DNA of 64,000 nt from Halalkalibaculum roseum (GTDB lineage: Bacteria; Bacteroidota; Rhodothermia; Balneolales; Balneolaceae). A model generated the notes under the pieces. That model saw nothing but the letters and a program-made list of their open reading frames with translations, ran no database searches and had not been told where the DNA came from. The translations under genes and the position numbers were made by a program. The stretch lies in NCBI RefSeq assembly GCF_011059145.1, contig NZ_JAALLT010000002.1:496001-560000 (forward strand). The letters are read 5' to 3'. Positions 18,259-27,352 of the stretch are shown here, one piece after another. Position 1 is the stretch's first letter. Each line of letters starts with the position of its first letter.

Positions 18259-19539
18259 ATGCATAGAAATATCTGGTATCCCTTCACAATTATTGAAGAT
18301 GCACCCGAGCCCATAAAGGTTCAAAAGGGGGATGGCTTGTGGCTGGAACTGGAAGACGGGCGACGCATTATGGATTGCATATCCAGCTGGTGGGTGAATC
18401 TGCACGGTCATGCCCATCCTCAAATTGCAAAGGCCATAGCCGATCAGGCCTCAAAGTTGGAACAGGTAATATTTGCCAATTTCAGCCATGATCCCGCGGA
18501 AAAGCTGGCCGAAAAGGTAACGCAAAAACTGCCGGGAACACTAAACAGGATGTTTTTCTCGGATGATGGATCCACGGCTGTTGAAGTTGCCATGAAGATG
18601 GCTTACCAGTACTGGAGAAATATCGGGCAGGAGAGAAAAACTTTTATCTGTTTTGAGGGAGCCTATCACGGTGATACCTTTGGCGCCATGTCAGCTGGGG
18701 AGCGATCTGTGTTCACAGAAGTATTTAAAGATCTGTTATTTGATGTAGAATTTGTACCCTATCCGGCGACATGGATCGGAGACCCGGATAGGACCGAGAA
18801 AGAGAGCAAGGTGATCGAGAAGGTAGAGGAATTGCTGAAGGAGAACCCTGAAAAATATGCAGGAATTATGATCGAGCCTCTGGTGCAGGGGGCAGGTGGC
18901 ATGAATATGTGCAGTAAGGAGTTTCTGCAGGAGCTGCACTGGGTCAACCGCCAGTTCAATACTCTGCTTATTTTCGATGAGGTAATGACCGGATTCGGAC
19001 GAACCGGCGACTGGTTTGCCTGCAAGAGAGCACAGGTAGAACCCGATATTATCTGCCTCGCAAAGGGATTGACAGGTGGATTCCTTCCACTCTCAGTGAC
19101 GGTCTGTTCCGACCGTATCTATGAGGCCTTCAACAGCTCGGATCCAATAAAAACATTCTGGCATGGGCACAGCTATACGGCAAATCCCATCGGTTGTGCT
19201 GCGGCACTGGCCTCCTATGACCTGATGGTCGAAAATGAATCGATATTCAGCAATATGGAAGAGTGGCATCTGGGACATCTGGAGAAGCTGAAAAATCATC
19301 CGAAATTGAAGAAGCTTAGAGTTTGCGGGACCATTGCTGCCATGGATATTTCTGCCGAAGGAGAGGAGGGTTACCTCAATCCTATAGCCAATCATATTAA
19401 AGAGCAGTGTGTGGATAAAGGCCTCTTGCTACGTCCGCTGGGCAATGTGCTCTACTTGATGCCTCCCTACTGCACTACTAAGAAGCAGCTGGCACAGATG
19501 TACGAAGGTATTGTTTCGCTGATTGATGAAGTGGCCTAA
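18259..19539 (+). CDS. bioA: Adenosylmethionine--8-amino-7-oxononanoate aminotransferase
   Basis: 426 residues, class III aminotransferase. ISSWWVNLHGHAHP (41-54) is the BioA-specific substrate motif, GAYHGDTFGAMS, IFDEVMTGFGRTG (Asp240) and the PLP lysine Lys269 in CLAKGLTGGFLPL follow in order. It makes 7,8-diaminononanoate with SAM as amino donor. Last gene of the biotin run. bioB is located about 17 kb away on the other strand. Confidence 0.95.
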   Translation: MHRNIWYPFTIIEDAPEPIKVQKGDGLWLELEDGRRIMDCISSWWVNLHGHAHPQIAKAIADQASKLEQVIFANFSHDPAEKLAEKVTQKLPGTLNRMFFSDDGSTAVEVAMKMAYQYWRNIGQERKTFICFEGAYHGDTFGAMSAGERSVFTEVFKDLLFDVEFVPYPATWIGDPDRTEKESKVIEKVEELLKENPEKYAGIMIEPLVQGAGGMNMCSKEFLQELHWVNRQFNTLLIFDEVMTGFGRTGDWFACKRAQVEPDIICLAKGLTGGFLPLSVTVCSDRIYEAFNSSDPIKTFWHGHSYTANPIGCAAALASYDLMVENESIFSNMEEWHLGHLEKLKNHPKLKKLRVCGTIAAMDISAEGEEGYLNPIANHIKEQCVDKGLLLRPLGNVLYLMPPYCTTKKQLAQMYEGIVSLIDEVA

Positions 19540-19624
19540 GCAGCGTCCCGTAAGAAGTTCTATTCCTTAGATTGCAAATTTTGTATTACATTGATTTTGA
19601 CCATTATGTTAAAATCAAACCATT

Positions 19625-21490
19625 ATGGCTGCAAAAAAGCAAGTAAAGGAAGAAGTAACCATTCGATTTGCCGGCGATTCGGGCGACGGCATGCAGCTCA
19701 CCGGTTCATTATTCACAAACACAGCGGCACTTCAGGGAAATGATTTAAGAACGTTGCCGGAATTTCCTGCTGAGATCAGGGCGCCCGCAGGTACGGTACC
19801 CGGAGTATCCTCTTTCCAGCTTCACTTTGGCAGCAAGGAGATACTTACACCGGGAGATATATGCGACGTCCTGGTTGCCATGAATGCAGCGGCTTTAAAG
19901 GCCAACCTTGATTTGCTCAGAAAAGGCGGAATTGTCATCGCTAATACATCAGGATTTGATAAAAAAAACCTGAATCTAGCCAAATATGAGAATAATGAAG
20001 TCAGCCCCCTTGAGGATGATACCCTATCTGAATACTCGCTCATTGAAATCGATGTCACCAAGATCACCCGTGAAGCCTTATCCGATTCAGAACTCACTTT
20101 CAAAGAAATCGATCGCTGCAAAAATATGTTCGTACTTGGATTTCTATATTGGATGTACGAACGGCCGCTGGATTCAACCATAAGATATTTAAAGGACAAA
20201 TTTTCTGGAAGTCCTGAAATAGCGGAGGCCAATGTTACCGTACTCAAAGCAGGTTATAACTACGGCGAGACCACCGAAGTGGTATCTGCACGTTATACGG
20301 TTAAGGAAGCCTCCCTTGAACCGGGTACCTATAGAAATATAACCGGCAATGAATCTACCGTTCTGGGTCTTGCTGCTGCAGCCAGAAAAAGCAGGCTTCC
20401 GCTGTTTTTTGGATCCTATCCGATAACTCCTGCCTCTGATGTACTACACGGTATGTCTAAACTAAAAAATTTCGGAATTACCACTTTCCAGGCGGAAGAT
20501 GAAATCGCGGCCGTCTCTTCGGCAATCGGAGCAGCTTTCGGCGGTTCACTGGGTGTCACCAGTTCTTCCGGACCCGGTATTGCACTCAAGGGTGAGGCAA
20601 TCGGACTTGCAGTCATGCTGGAACTGCCTCTTGTGATTCTCAACATTCAGCGTGCCGGTCCCTCAACAGGTATGCCAACCAAAACTGAACAGGCTGACCT
20701 TATGCAGGCAATGCACGGCAGAAACGGGGAGAGCCCGATTGCTATCGTGGCTCCCAAAACACCGGCTGACTGTTTTGATACGGTCTTCGAAGCTTGCCGT
20801 ATTGCACTGGAACATATGATTCCGGTCATGTACCTCTCCGATGGATTCCTGGCTAACGGGTCCGAGCCCTGGAAGTTTCCTCAATCCGGCGATTTAAAGG
20901 ATATCCAGGTAGAGTTTGAGCCGGCTCGAGACGAAAATGCGGCCAAATTTCTTCCCTATGTACGGGATGAACGCTTTGTGAGGCATTGGTCCATTCCCGG
21001 CACAGAAGGCCTGGAACACCGCGTTGGCGGGCTTGAGAAGGAAGATGAGACCGGTGATGTGTCATACGACCCCGATAATCACCAGAAGATGGTTAAAATG
21101 AGACAGGCTAAACGTGACAAAATTGCCGATTATATTCCGCTTCAGCAGGTTGATTCCGGAAATGAGGAGGGAGAAATCGTTGTGGTGGGTTGGGGATCTA
21201 CCTATGGCAGTCTCAGTACGGCGGTCCATGAACTGAGGGAAGAGGGAATGGACGTTTCGCATATTCACATCAGGTATCTTGCTCCTTTTCCAAAAAATCT
21301 TGGGGACCTGCTAAAAGGATTCAAGCAAGTGCTGGTTCCGGAGATCAATAACGGTCAGCTGGTAAGTTTGATTCGTGACAGGTTCATGATTGCTGCCAGG
21401 GGTATCAATAAGATCAAAGGCCGTCCGTTTGGTGTGGAAGAGCTAAAGCAGGAAATCAGGAAAGCGGCATCAGCAAAAGTGAACAGTTAG
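19625..21490 (+). CDS. korA: 2-oxoacid:ferredoxin oxidoreductase, fused gamma-alpha subunit (KorA type)
   Basis: 621 residues. Residues about 10-190 are the gamma domain (FAGDSGDGMQLTG...PEFPAEIRAPAGT). From about 230 the alpha/pyrimidine domain follows (FFGSYPITPASDVLH, QAEDEIAAVSSAIGAAFGG, TSSSGPGIALKGEAIGLA). C-terminal domain II is VVGWGSTYGS...HIRYLAPFP. This gamma-alpha fusion with a separate beta is typical of KorAB 2-oxoglutarate:ferredoxin oxidoreductase in Bacteroidota and Actinobacteria. The reversible reaction gives succinyl-CoA and reduced ferredoxin. 85 bases separate it from bioA, and korB follows after 26. Confidence 0.9.
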   Translation: MAAKKQVKEEVTIRFAGDSGDGMQLTGSLFTNTAALQGNDLRTLPEFPAEIRAPAGTVPGVSSFQLHFGSKEILTPGDICDVLVAMNAAALKANLDLLRKGGIVIANTSGFDKKNLNLAKYENNEVSPLEDDTLSEYSLIEIDVTKITREALSDSELTFKEIDRCKNMFVLGFLYWMYERPLDSTIRYLKDKFSGSPEIAEANVTVLKAGYNYGETTEVVSARYTVKEASLEPGTYRNITGNESTVLGLAAAARKSRLPLFFGSYPITPASDVLHGMSKLKNFGITTFQAEDEIAAVSSAIGAAFGGSLGVTSSSGPGIALKGEAIGLAVMLELPLVILNIQRAGPSTGMPTKTEQADLMQAMHGRNGESPIAIVAPKTPADCFDTVFEACRIALEHMIPVMYLSDGFLANGSEPWKFPQSGDLKDIQVEFEPARDENAAKFLPYVRDERFVRHWSIPGTEGLEHRVGGLEKEDETGDVSYDPDNHQKMVKMRQAKRDKIADYIPLQQVDSGNEEGEIVVVGWGSTYGSLSTAVHELREEGMDVSHIHIRYLAPFPKNLGDLLKGFKQVLVPEINNGQLVSLIRDRFMIAARGINKIKGRPFGVEELKQEIRKAASAKVNS

Positions 21491-21516
21491 AGGCCTATAG
21501 TATAAAATCGATTGTT

Positions 21517-22605
21517 ATGACAATTAATACGAAGATTCAGGAACATATAAACAAAAACCGGAATGAAAATGGCAACCTGCCTGAATACAGCGGAAAAGAT
21601 TTTTCTTCGGATCAGGACGTGCGCTGGTGTCCTGGATGCGGCGATTATACCATTTTAAAACAGGTACAGAATATTATGCCGGATATCGGGGTGCCTAAAA
21701 AAGATATCGTATTTATTTCAGGTATTGGCTGTGCAGCCCGTTTTCCCTATTACATGGATACCTTCGGCATGCATTCTATTCACGGGCGTGCTCCGGCTAT
21801 TGCCACCGGACTCAAAGTAACTCGTCCGGAGCTAAGCGTTTGGATTATCACCGGTGACGGGGATTCCCTCTCCATAGGAGCCAACCACTTTGTGCAGCTC
21901 CTCCGTCGCAATGTAGACGTGAATTTGCTGCTTTTTAATAACAAGATTTACGGTCTTACGAAGGGGCAGTACTCCCCAACTTCTCATGAGGGTACGGTTA
22001 CCAAATCGACACCTTACGGTTCTGTGGATCACCCTTTCAATCCTGTAGCTTTAAGTCTTGGTGCCGACGGTACATTCGTAGCCAGAACCATGGACCGGGA
22101 TCCGAGGCACCTGCAGGCTATGCTCAAACGTGCCAACGATCACAAAGGAACCTCCATGCTGGAGATCTATCAGAACTGTATCGTATTCAACGATGGGGCA
22201 TTCGAGCTCTTCACTGATAAAAAGTCCCGTCCCAAGGAGGCCATATACCTCGAAGATGGAGAGCCGCTTATTTTCGGGGAGGAAAATACAAAAGGCATTC
22301 GCCTAGATGGATTAAAACCCGAGATCGTTTCCCTGGAAGAAAGCAATTATACCAAGGATGACCTCTGGATACATGACGAAAAGGATGCCACGAAAGCTCA
22401 TCTGCTGTCGCGTTTCTTTGATGAACCCGATCCGAGAGCTGAGACCCCGCAACATATGCCGCGACCTTTTGGAGTTTTATTTGCCGTTGATCGGCCCCGT
22501 TATGACGAAGGAGTTAACCTTCAAATTGAAGAAACCTTCCGGAGAAAAGGGGAGGGCGACCTGGATGAACTGCTGCGTGGCCCTGAAACATGGGAGATTA
22601 AATAA
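21517..22605 (+). CDS. korB: 2-oxoacid:ferredoxin oxidoreductase beta subunit (KorB type)
   Basis: 362 residues. WCPGCGDY, GIGCAARFPYY and YQNCIVFNDGAF supply the four Cys for one 4Fe-4S cluster. The thiamine-diphosphate motif is GDGDSLSIG...LLFNNKIYGLTKGQYSP. No ferredoxin-like delta subunit is encoded nearby, consistent with two-subunit Kor enzymes. Substrate preference for 2-oxoglutarate is inferred from the subunit layout. A small stem (22615-22627) follows the stop, without a T-run. Confidence 0.92.
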   Translation: MTINTKIQEHINKNRNENGNLPEYSGKDFSSDQDVRWCPGCGDYTILKQVQNIMPDIGVPKKDIVFISGIGCAARFPYYMDTFGMHSIHGRAPAIATGLKVTRPELSVWIITGDGDSLSIGANHFVQLLRRNVDVNLLLFNNKIYGLTKGQYSPTSHEGTVTKSTPYGSVDHPFNPVALSLGADGTFVARTMDRDPRHLQAMLKRANDHKGTSMLEIYQNCIVFNDGAFELFTDKKSRPKEAIYLEDGEPLIFGEENTKGIRLDGLKPEIVSLEESNYTKDDLWIHDEKDATKAHLLSRFFDEPDPRAETPQHMPRPFGVLFAVDRPRYDEGVNLQIEETFRRKGEGDLDELLRGPETWEIK

Positions 22606-22648
22606 TTATAGGTCGATTTGGCAAATCTATCTACTAAGACAAAGATTC

Positions 22649-23533
22649 TTATAGGCTATTTTTCTTCTTTTTCATCCAGTGATCAAAAATTCTGGCAAAA
22701 CGCTCCGGTGACTCTGGATCCATATTAAAATAGAGCGAAGGTTCAATGAGTTCAAGTTCCATAAGTGCAAAGTCATTGTCTTCGGTTCTCACATAGTCGG
22801 CTCTTGCATAAAGAGGCTGCGGTTCCAAAAATTGCATAGTCTGCTCTGCTCTTTGTAATAACTTTTTTTCGGGATCTGCCGAAGCCAGGATACCGCCATG
22901 CTCCTCCTGAACCCTGAAATCACCTTTGGCCGGTGTCTTAAGGATAGTGTGACTGTATTCTCCGCCAAAATAAAAAAGAGAAAACTCACCTTCGCTGACA
23001 ATGTTTTCCATAAAGGGTTGGATCATGAAGGGTCGACTTGAAAAGACTTCCACTAACTCATCAGCTTTTTTTGAAAGGGACTGCCTATCCAGCCAAAAAG
23101 TGTTATCTGCATTGGCACTAACGGTTGGCTTGATAACCAGCTCACAGGTATTTAGTTTTTCAAAAGCAGATTCAAGGTCTCTTATGTGGAAGTTTTTACT
23201 CCAGAGTGTAGGAACAATTAATACTCCTTTCTCCTGTAATTCTCTTAAATAGATTTTATCGATATTCCATGTAACCAGCTCAAGGGGATTCTCAAGCAGT
23301 GCCGGTGAGCGATCAATTTCTTCCAGCACGTGCATAAAAAGTTCGGCATCTTGCTGGTAATCCCAAGGCGATCGAATAATCACAGCTTCATACTGATCCC
23401 ATCGGGCCTTTCGATTGCGCCAGGAGACCATATCGACCGACCATCCGAACTTTGAAAGAGGTTCTAGGAGCAAATCATCATATACCTCAAACTCATCAAG
23501 GTTATCCATGGTTAAAAAGGCGCAACGGGGCAT
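22649..23533 (-). CDS. ATP-grasp family ligase of unknown substrate
   Basis: 294 residues. VIIRSPWDY near residue 55, LVTWNIDKIYLRELQEKGV and LVIKPTVSANADNTF match stand-alone ATP-grasp proteins related to the cycloserine enzyme DcsG and to RimK/glutathione synthetase. The C-terminal VEGEFSLFYF-like block and MELELIEPSLYF (metal-binding Glu residues, usually ELELIEP) are present. These enzymes join a carboxylate to an amine through an acylphosphate. No biosynthetic partner is adjacent. Convergent with korB, divergent from the next gene. Confidence 0.75.
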   Translation of the reverse strand: MPRCAFLTMDNLDEFEVYDDLLLEPLSKFGWSVDMVSWRNRKARWDQYEAVIIRSPWDYQQDAELFMHVLEEIDRSPALLENPLELVTWNIDKIYLRELQEKGVLIVPTLWSKNFHIRDLESAFEKLNTCELVIKPTVSANADNTFWLDRQSLSKKADELVEVFSSRPFMIQPFMENIVSEGEFSLFYFGGEYSHTILKTPAKGDFRVQEEHGGILASADPEKKLLQRAEQTMQFLEPQPLYARADYVRTEDNDFALMELELIEPSLYFNMDPESPERFARIFDHWMKKKKNSL

Positions 23534-23661
23534 GGGAACAAAGCATGTAGTTAAAGTGTAATAATGTTAAATTGCTGATGTGCAATTACTTATGCGGTAT
23601 TACCAGACTTAAAATAAAATCAGTACCAATTAAATTTAAATCAGCCCTAAAATAGAGTTTT

Positions 23662-24348
23662 ATGAGTAAAAGTTTAAAATATTCAATTACCGGTATTGTT
23701 GGAATTGTACTTCTGGCTTTCGTAGTCCTTACCTTTTCACTGGATTACATTGTTCAATCAGGTATTGAGTCAACAGGCTCCAAAATGCTAAAGACCGAAG
23801 TCACGGTCGAAAATGTTTCCATTTCACTTTTTTCCGGATCAGGTACTATTGAAGGGCTTCGCGTCAGAAATCCGGAAGGTTTTGACAGTGATTATGCGAT
23901 GGTTATGCAGCGCTTTGAGATCACGATGGATGTAGGCACCCTACTCGCCGATACATTGGTAATTAACCGCATACTGATTGATGAACCGGCTCTTTCGGTC
24001 ATTCAAAAAGTACCCGAAAACAATCTTCGCATGCTGATGAAAAATATGGAGCAATCCTCAGAAGAGGAGAGCTCATCTTCCGGAGGATTGGTCATCGAGC
24101 TACTCCTGGTAAGAAACGGACGGGTCTCCGTAACACCAAACGTTGGAGGAGAACAGGCAGCTGTGGTTAACATGGGGGATATAGAATTAGAAAATCTTGG
24201 CAAGAGTGGCAACACCTCAGCCTTTGGGGTGATTCGTCAAATCACTTCCAGAATTATCAATGAGGCACTTAATTCGGCCCTAAGCGGACAAATTGAAGGT
24301 CTAAAAAATAAAGCAAAAGATGCTGTAAAAGACCTATTCAACCAGTAA
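23662..24348 (+). CDS. AsmA/DUF748-like membrane-anchored protein
   Basis: 228 residues. A single N-terminal membrane segment (about 8-28) is followed by IESTGSKMLKTEVTVENVSISLFSGSGTIEGLRVRNPEGF, the pattern at the start of AsmA-like/chorein-type periplasmic proteins. A Ser/Glu-rich linker (about 133-143) divides the domain. Much shorter than full AsmA, so a mini-member. Probable envelope role, otherwise unknown. Confidence 0.6.
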   Translation: MSKSLKYSITGIVGIVLLAFVVLTFSLDYIVQSGIESTGSKMLKTEVTVENVSISLFSGSGTIEGLRVRNPEGFDSDYAMVMQRFEITMDVGTLLADTLVINRILIDEPALSVIQKVPENNLRMLMKNMEQSSEEESSSSGGLVIELLLVRNGRVSVTPNVGGEQAAVVNMGDIELENLGKSGNTSAFGVIRQITSRIINEALNSALSGQIEGLKNKAKDAVKDLFNQ

Positions 24349-24388
24349 TATTTTATTGTCGCTATAAATGAATATCCAAAATTTTGAA

Positions 24389-25051
24389 TTACTTCTCTGG
24401 TAGCGGCCTTACCATGATATTTTTGTAGTAAACCGTGCTCTCCGGATCATGCCCTTGCAAGGCAAAGGTACCGCTGGAAAGTAACCTTTCTGACATGTTT
24501 TCGGGCCGTTCGGCATTATCTGGTTCGGTGTACTCAACCATGGTTTTTCCGTTAACTTTGATCGTGATCCGGCTTCCCTGAACCTTTATATACATAGTAA
24601 ACCACTCATTGTCTTTAGCAGGAGCTTCAGATACATCTTTTATGGCATAAAGACTGCCTGTCTTACGCGGGTCGGAACCGGAGTTGTTTACCTGGGCTTC
24701 ATAGCCTTTGGCAGGCCAGCCTGAATCCTGGTATTCCGTATGGAAATAGATACCCGAGTTAGATCCAGGGGTTGTCATGACATCAGCTTTGAATTCAAAA
24801 TTTGTAAAGTTGTGATTTTGAACCTCGCCTGCATAAAAGAGATGAGAACGAGGCCCGTCTGCCACAATCCTTCCATCTTGCACGCTAAATGTTTCCGTAT
24901 TTTCACTAGCTCTCCAACCGTCCAGTGACTCCCCGTCAAATAGGGAAATCCACTCTCCATCCGACTGAGCAACGGCATTGCCCAAGTTTGCAGTTACAAA
25001 TATTCCTATGGTTAGAATAGCTACAGCTAAGAGATTAATACGTTGTTGCAT
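24389..25051 (-). CDS. Secreted DUF1080 (3-keto-disaccharide hydrolase) domain protein
   Basis: 220 residues with signal peptide (1-28, cleavage near AVAQ). WISLFDGESLDGWRASENTETFSVQDGRIV opens the DUF1080 concanavalin-like sandwich, followed by NFEFKADVMTTPGSNSGIYFHTEYQD, YEAQVNN and WFTMYIKVQGSRITIKVNGK.MVEYT. The family includes 3-keto-glycoside hydrolases in Bacteroidota and Planctomycetota, but many members are untested. It stands alone, divergently transcribed from the next gene. Confidence 0.83.
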   Translation of the reverse strand: MQQRINLLAVAILTIGIFVTANLGNAVAQSDGEWISLFDGESLDGWRASENTETFSVQDGRIVADGPRSHLFYAGEVQNHNFTNFEFKADVMTTPGSNSGIYFHTEYQDSGWPAKGYEAQVNNSGSDPRKTGSLYAIKDVSEAPAKDNEWFTMYIKVQGSRITIKVNGKTMVEYTEPDNAERPENMSERLLSSGTFALQGHDPESTVYYKNIMVRPLPEK

Positions 25052-25276
25052 AATTTACCTGGTTAAATTGGATGTATTGTTTTCTAAGTTAATAGCCTGT
25101 AGCTAAACTGCAAATACTGCTTTTAAATCTTTGATAATACCTTTACACGATACCTTGTAGGTAACACCCTTATAATATTTCAACTTGTCTTTAATGTATT
25201 TTTATCCAACTTTTATTCAACTGAGATGCCTGAGAAGTAGATCACATCTGACAAGCAAGCAAAATAGAAAAAGATC

Positions 25277-26416
25277 ATGAAGAAAGGCGGTTGTCTCTCC
25301 CTGTTTTTAAAGATGTTGGGCGGACTCTTGATCCTGCTGATTCTGCTCCTCGGTGGAATTGCCGTGTACAATCAAACCCTACCTGACTCTTCCCCTGTTT
25401 TAGCACGGTTAAGTAAAGAGGAACTGACTCGCATTCGTGAGATTACTCATTTGAGAAACACACTGGGAGATGAGGTTTGGCCCGGGTGGTCGAAGCAGGA
25501 TATCCCTATACTGCTATACAATGAGGATTATGCATTTCTGACCGGAATAGAGAACCCATCCCCGGGTTGGGAGCGGATTCCTTATGGCGTTGAAGGGGGT
25601 GGCAAATGGGATCCTGTACCGGACGCATCATATTACCGTCAACAGTTGCCCGAAGACGGCAGCACTCCTCAGGCTTTCATAGTTCGAATTGGGAATACCT
25701 ATGCTGCAAGTATGACTACAAAAGCGTGGACCTCCATCCGTATGGTGCAACTTATAAAAAGTGAGTTACCGGCAGTCTCAAAGCCTGTCTTTCCCTATTT
25801 CCTTTTTACCAACCATTTTAACAGCGACTGGTATATTTCAGCTGTACTGCATGAGTCGTTTCATGTCTTACAGGCGCGTGTTGCCTACAATAGGTTGGTG
25901 GAGTCAGAACAGTCAACAGCGTTAGAAACAGAGTATCCATGGGGGGATGATCGCTTCAGAGAACAGTGGCTTAAGGAGAGACAAATACTTGCAGAGGCCC
26001 TGGAAACAAAAGATAGTCTGGACCTGAAGAAAAAAGTAGTCGAGTGGTCGGCCTTTAGAAAGGAAAGGAGGGAAGAGCTGCCTGAAAATCTGGTACACTA
26101 TGAACAACGTCGTGAATGGCTGGAGGGTCTGGCCAAATATGCGGAGATTGCTATTTGGCAGGCAGCCTACGAGTCAGAAGATTATGAACCGGTGCAGGGT
26201 ATGTTGCAGGATTCCGAATTCGACCGATATCAGGAAGCACCTGATTATCGAAACCGTGAAATCAGTCAGCTGCGGAGTGATCTGCAATTTTCAGAGTCTA
26301 TGTTTTACTATACCGGCTGGGCACAAGCTGAGTTATTGGATAGGCTAGATACCGAGTGGAAAGCTAAGATAATGAAAGAAGAGGTTTATCTGGATGAGCT
26401 GCTTGAAAGTCAATGA
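25277..26416 (+). CDS. Putative membrane-anchored zinc metalloprotease (HExxH...EGLAKY)
   Basis: 379 residues. One N-terminal membrane anchor (about 7-31). The domain then holds LHESFHVLQA, a complete HExxH (His192, Glu193, His196), and 87 residues later EWLEGLAKYAE with Glu283 as candidate third zinc ligand. HExxH plus EGxAxY is the arrangement in gluzincin/peptidase-MA-like proteins. Otherwise I do not recognise the family. The 225-base upstream gap is shared with the divergent DUF1080 gene. Protease activity is an inference from the motif. Confidence 0.6.
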   Translation: MKKGGCLSLFLKMLGGLLILLILLLGGIAVYNQTLPDSSPVLARLSKEELTRIREITHLRNTLGDEVWPGWSKQDIPILLYNEDYAFLTGIENPSPGWERIPYGVEGGGKWDPVPDASYYRQQLPEDGSTPQAFIVRIGNTYAASMTTKAWTSIRMVQLIKSELPAVSKPVFPYFLFTNHFNSDWYISAVLHESFHVLQARVAYNRLVESEQSTALETEYPWGDDRFREQWLKERQILAEALETKDSLDLKKKVVEWSAFRKERREELPENLVHYEQRREWLEGLAKYAEIAIWQAAYESEDYEPVQGMLQDSEFDRYQEAPDYRNREISQLRSDLQFSESMFYYTGWAQAELLDRLDTEWKAKIMKEEVYLDELLESQ

Positions 26417-26445
26417 AGCTGTTTAGATGAATCAGAAACAGTAAT

Positions 26446-26862
26446 TCAAGAATATTTCTTTTTCATGTAATCGACGGATTCTTTAATCAACAGGCGAAGT
26501 ATTTCTTGATTGATGTCAGAAAGCCGTTTGAAGTAGAGACAGGATTTACCTGTAGAATGTTTACCCAATTGCTCGGTGAGATGATGGAAGTGTTCAAAAC
26601 CTGGCATAATGTACACGCTCATATTCTGCTTCCTTGGTGAGAACCCGGTCAGGAACCAGTTGCCTTCGCGTCCGCTTTCATATTTGTAATGATATTTACC
26701 AAAACCGATGATACTAGGCCCCCACATTTTAGGCTCTTCACCGGTAGCCTCTTTCATAATATCCAGCAATAACAGACTATCTTCTTTTTTCTGCAAATCT
26801 TCAACTTCATTCAGAAAGGCAATTACATTTCCATCATTTTGCCGTGTTTTTAAGGCACTCAT
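26446..26862 (-). CDS. DUF1801 (YdhG-like) protein
   Basis: 138 residues from the ATG at 26862. An in-frame GTG at 26883 exists, but MSALKTRQNDGNVIAFLN is the usual family start. DIMKEATGEEPKMWGPSIIGFGKYHYKY and NWFLTGFSPRKQNMSVYI are characteristic DUF1801 blocks, ending with CLYFKRLSDIN. Cytosolic, function unknown. Convergent with the metalloprotease gene. Confidence 0.85.
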   Translation of the reverse strand: MSALKTRQNDGNVIAFLNEVEDLQKKEDSLLLLDIMKEATGEEPKMWGPSIIGFGKYHYKYESGREGNWFLTGFSPRKQNMSVYIMPGFEHFHHLTEQLGKHSTGKSCLYFKRLSDINQEILRLLIKESVDYMKKKYS

Positions 26863-27352
26863 GGCTGTGGGATTGGTTGTCACTAATACTATACCGATAC
26901 CGACAATTTACAAATTGTTGCCATCTAAGCAATCAAAAAGCGTTATTTAGGTAATTTTACGGTGATAGATTCGCGGGTTTTTGCCTGTAAAAAAATACAG
27001 TACTGTAGCAATTGGGAGATGACACAAATAGGTAAATGTGGATAACTTTGTGGAAAAGTTGTGGGAAAGTAATACTTGAAGACTATTGACAATTATACCG
27101 GAAATGTGCTACTTACTAATGAACACAATTACTGAGACTGCTACGGCAGAATCAGTAAAAAGCCGAAAAATTAACCGCGGCTTATTTGTTTTGACTTTCA
27201 GACCGAAAGGAATTACAAATGTGTTCCGGTTATTTTTTTATTTGCCCATCTTTGTAAGCGCAACGGTACTTATTACGGCTCAATGAAAATAAGCAGAATT
27301 TTCAGTTCTTCTCTACTGCTTTGGAAACAGTGATAACATCAAAGCTGAATTA
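26863..27352. other. 490-bp noncoding gap with DnaA-box-like repeats
   Basis: No convincing gene. Present are a perfect palindrome TACAGTACTGTA (26996-27007), three DnaA-box-like repeats (27037-27068), and two weak stems followed by T-rich DNA (AAGCCG/CGGCTT at 27160-27183; an ACCG...CGGT stem ending just before the T-run near 27230). A 66-codon plus-strand frame at 27086-27286 runs through these stems and is not supported. Confidence 0.5.
27037..27068 (-). promoter_or_regulatory. Cluster of three DnaA-box-like sequences
   Basis: TGTGGATAA (27037-27045) is the exact complement of the consensus TTATCCACA. TGTGGAAAA (27049-27057) and TGTGGGAAA (27060-27068) differ by one and two bases. All point the same way with 12 and 11 base spacing, about one helical turn, as in DnaA assembly sites. 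It could be an origin element, a titration site or chance. Confidence 0.5.

Noticed and set aside
27086-27286. A 66-codon frame on the plus strand
   Set aside because: No recognisable protein features beyond a hydrophobic end, and it runs through two stem-loops and a T-run.
26863-27352. Calling this region oriC outright
   Set aside because: Only three boxes, all on one strand; no dnaA or dnaN nearby; gene directions point toward it. Kept as a hypothesis only.
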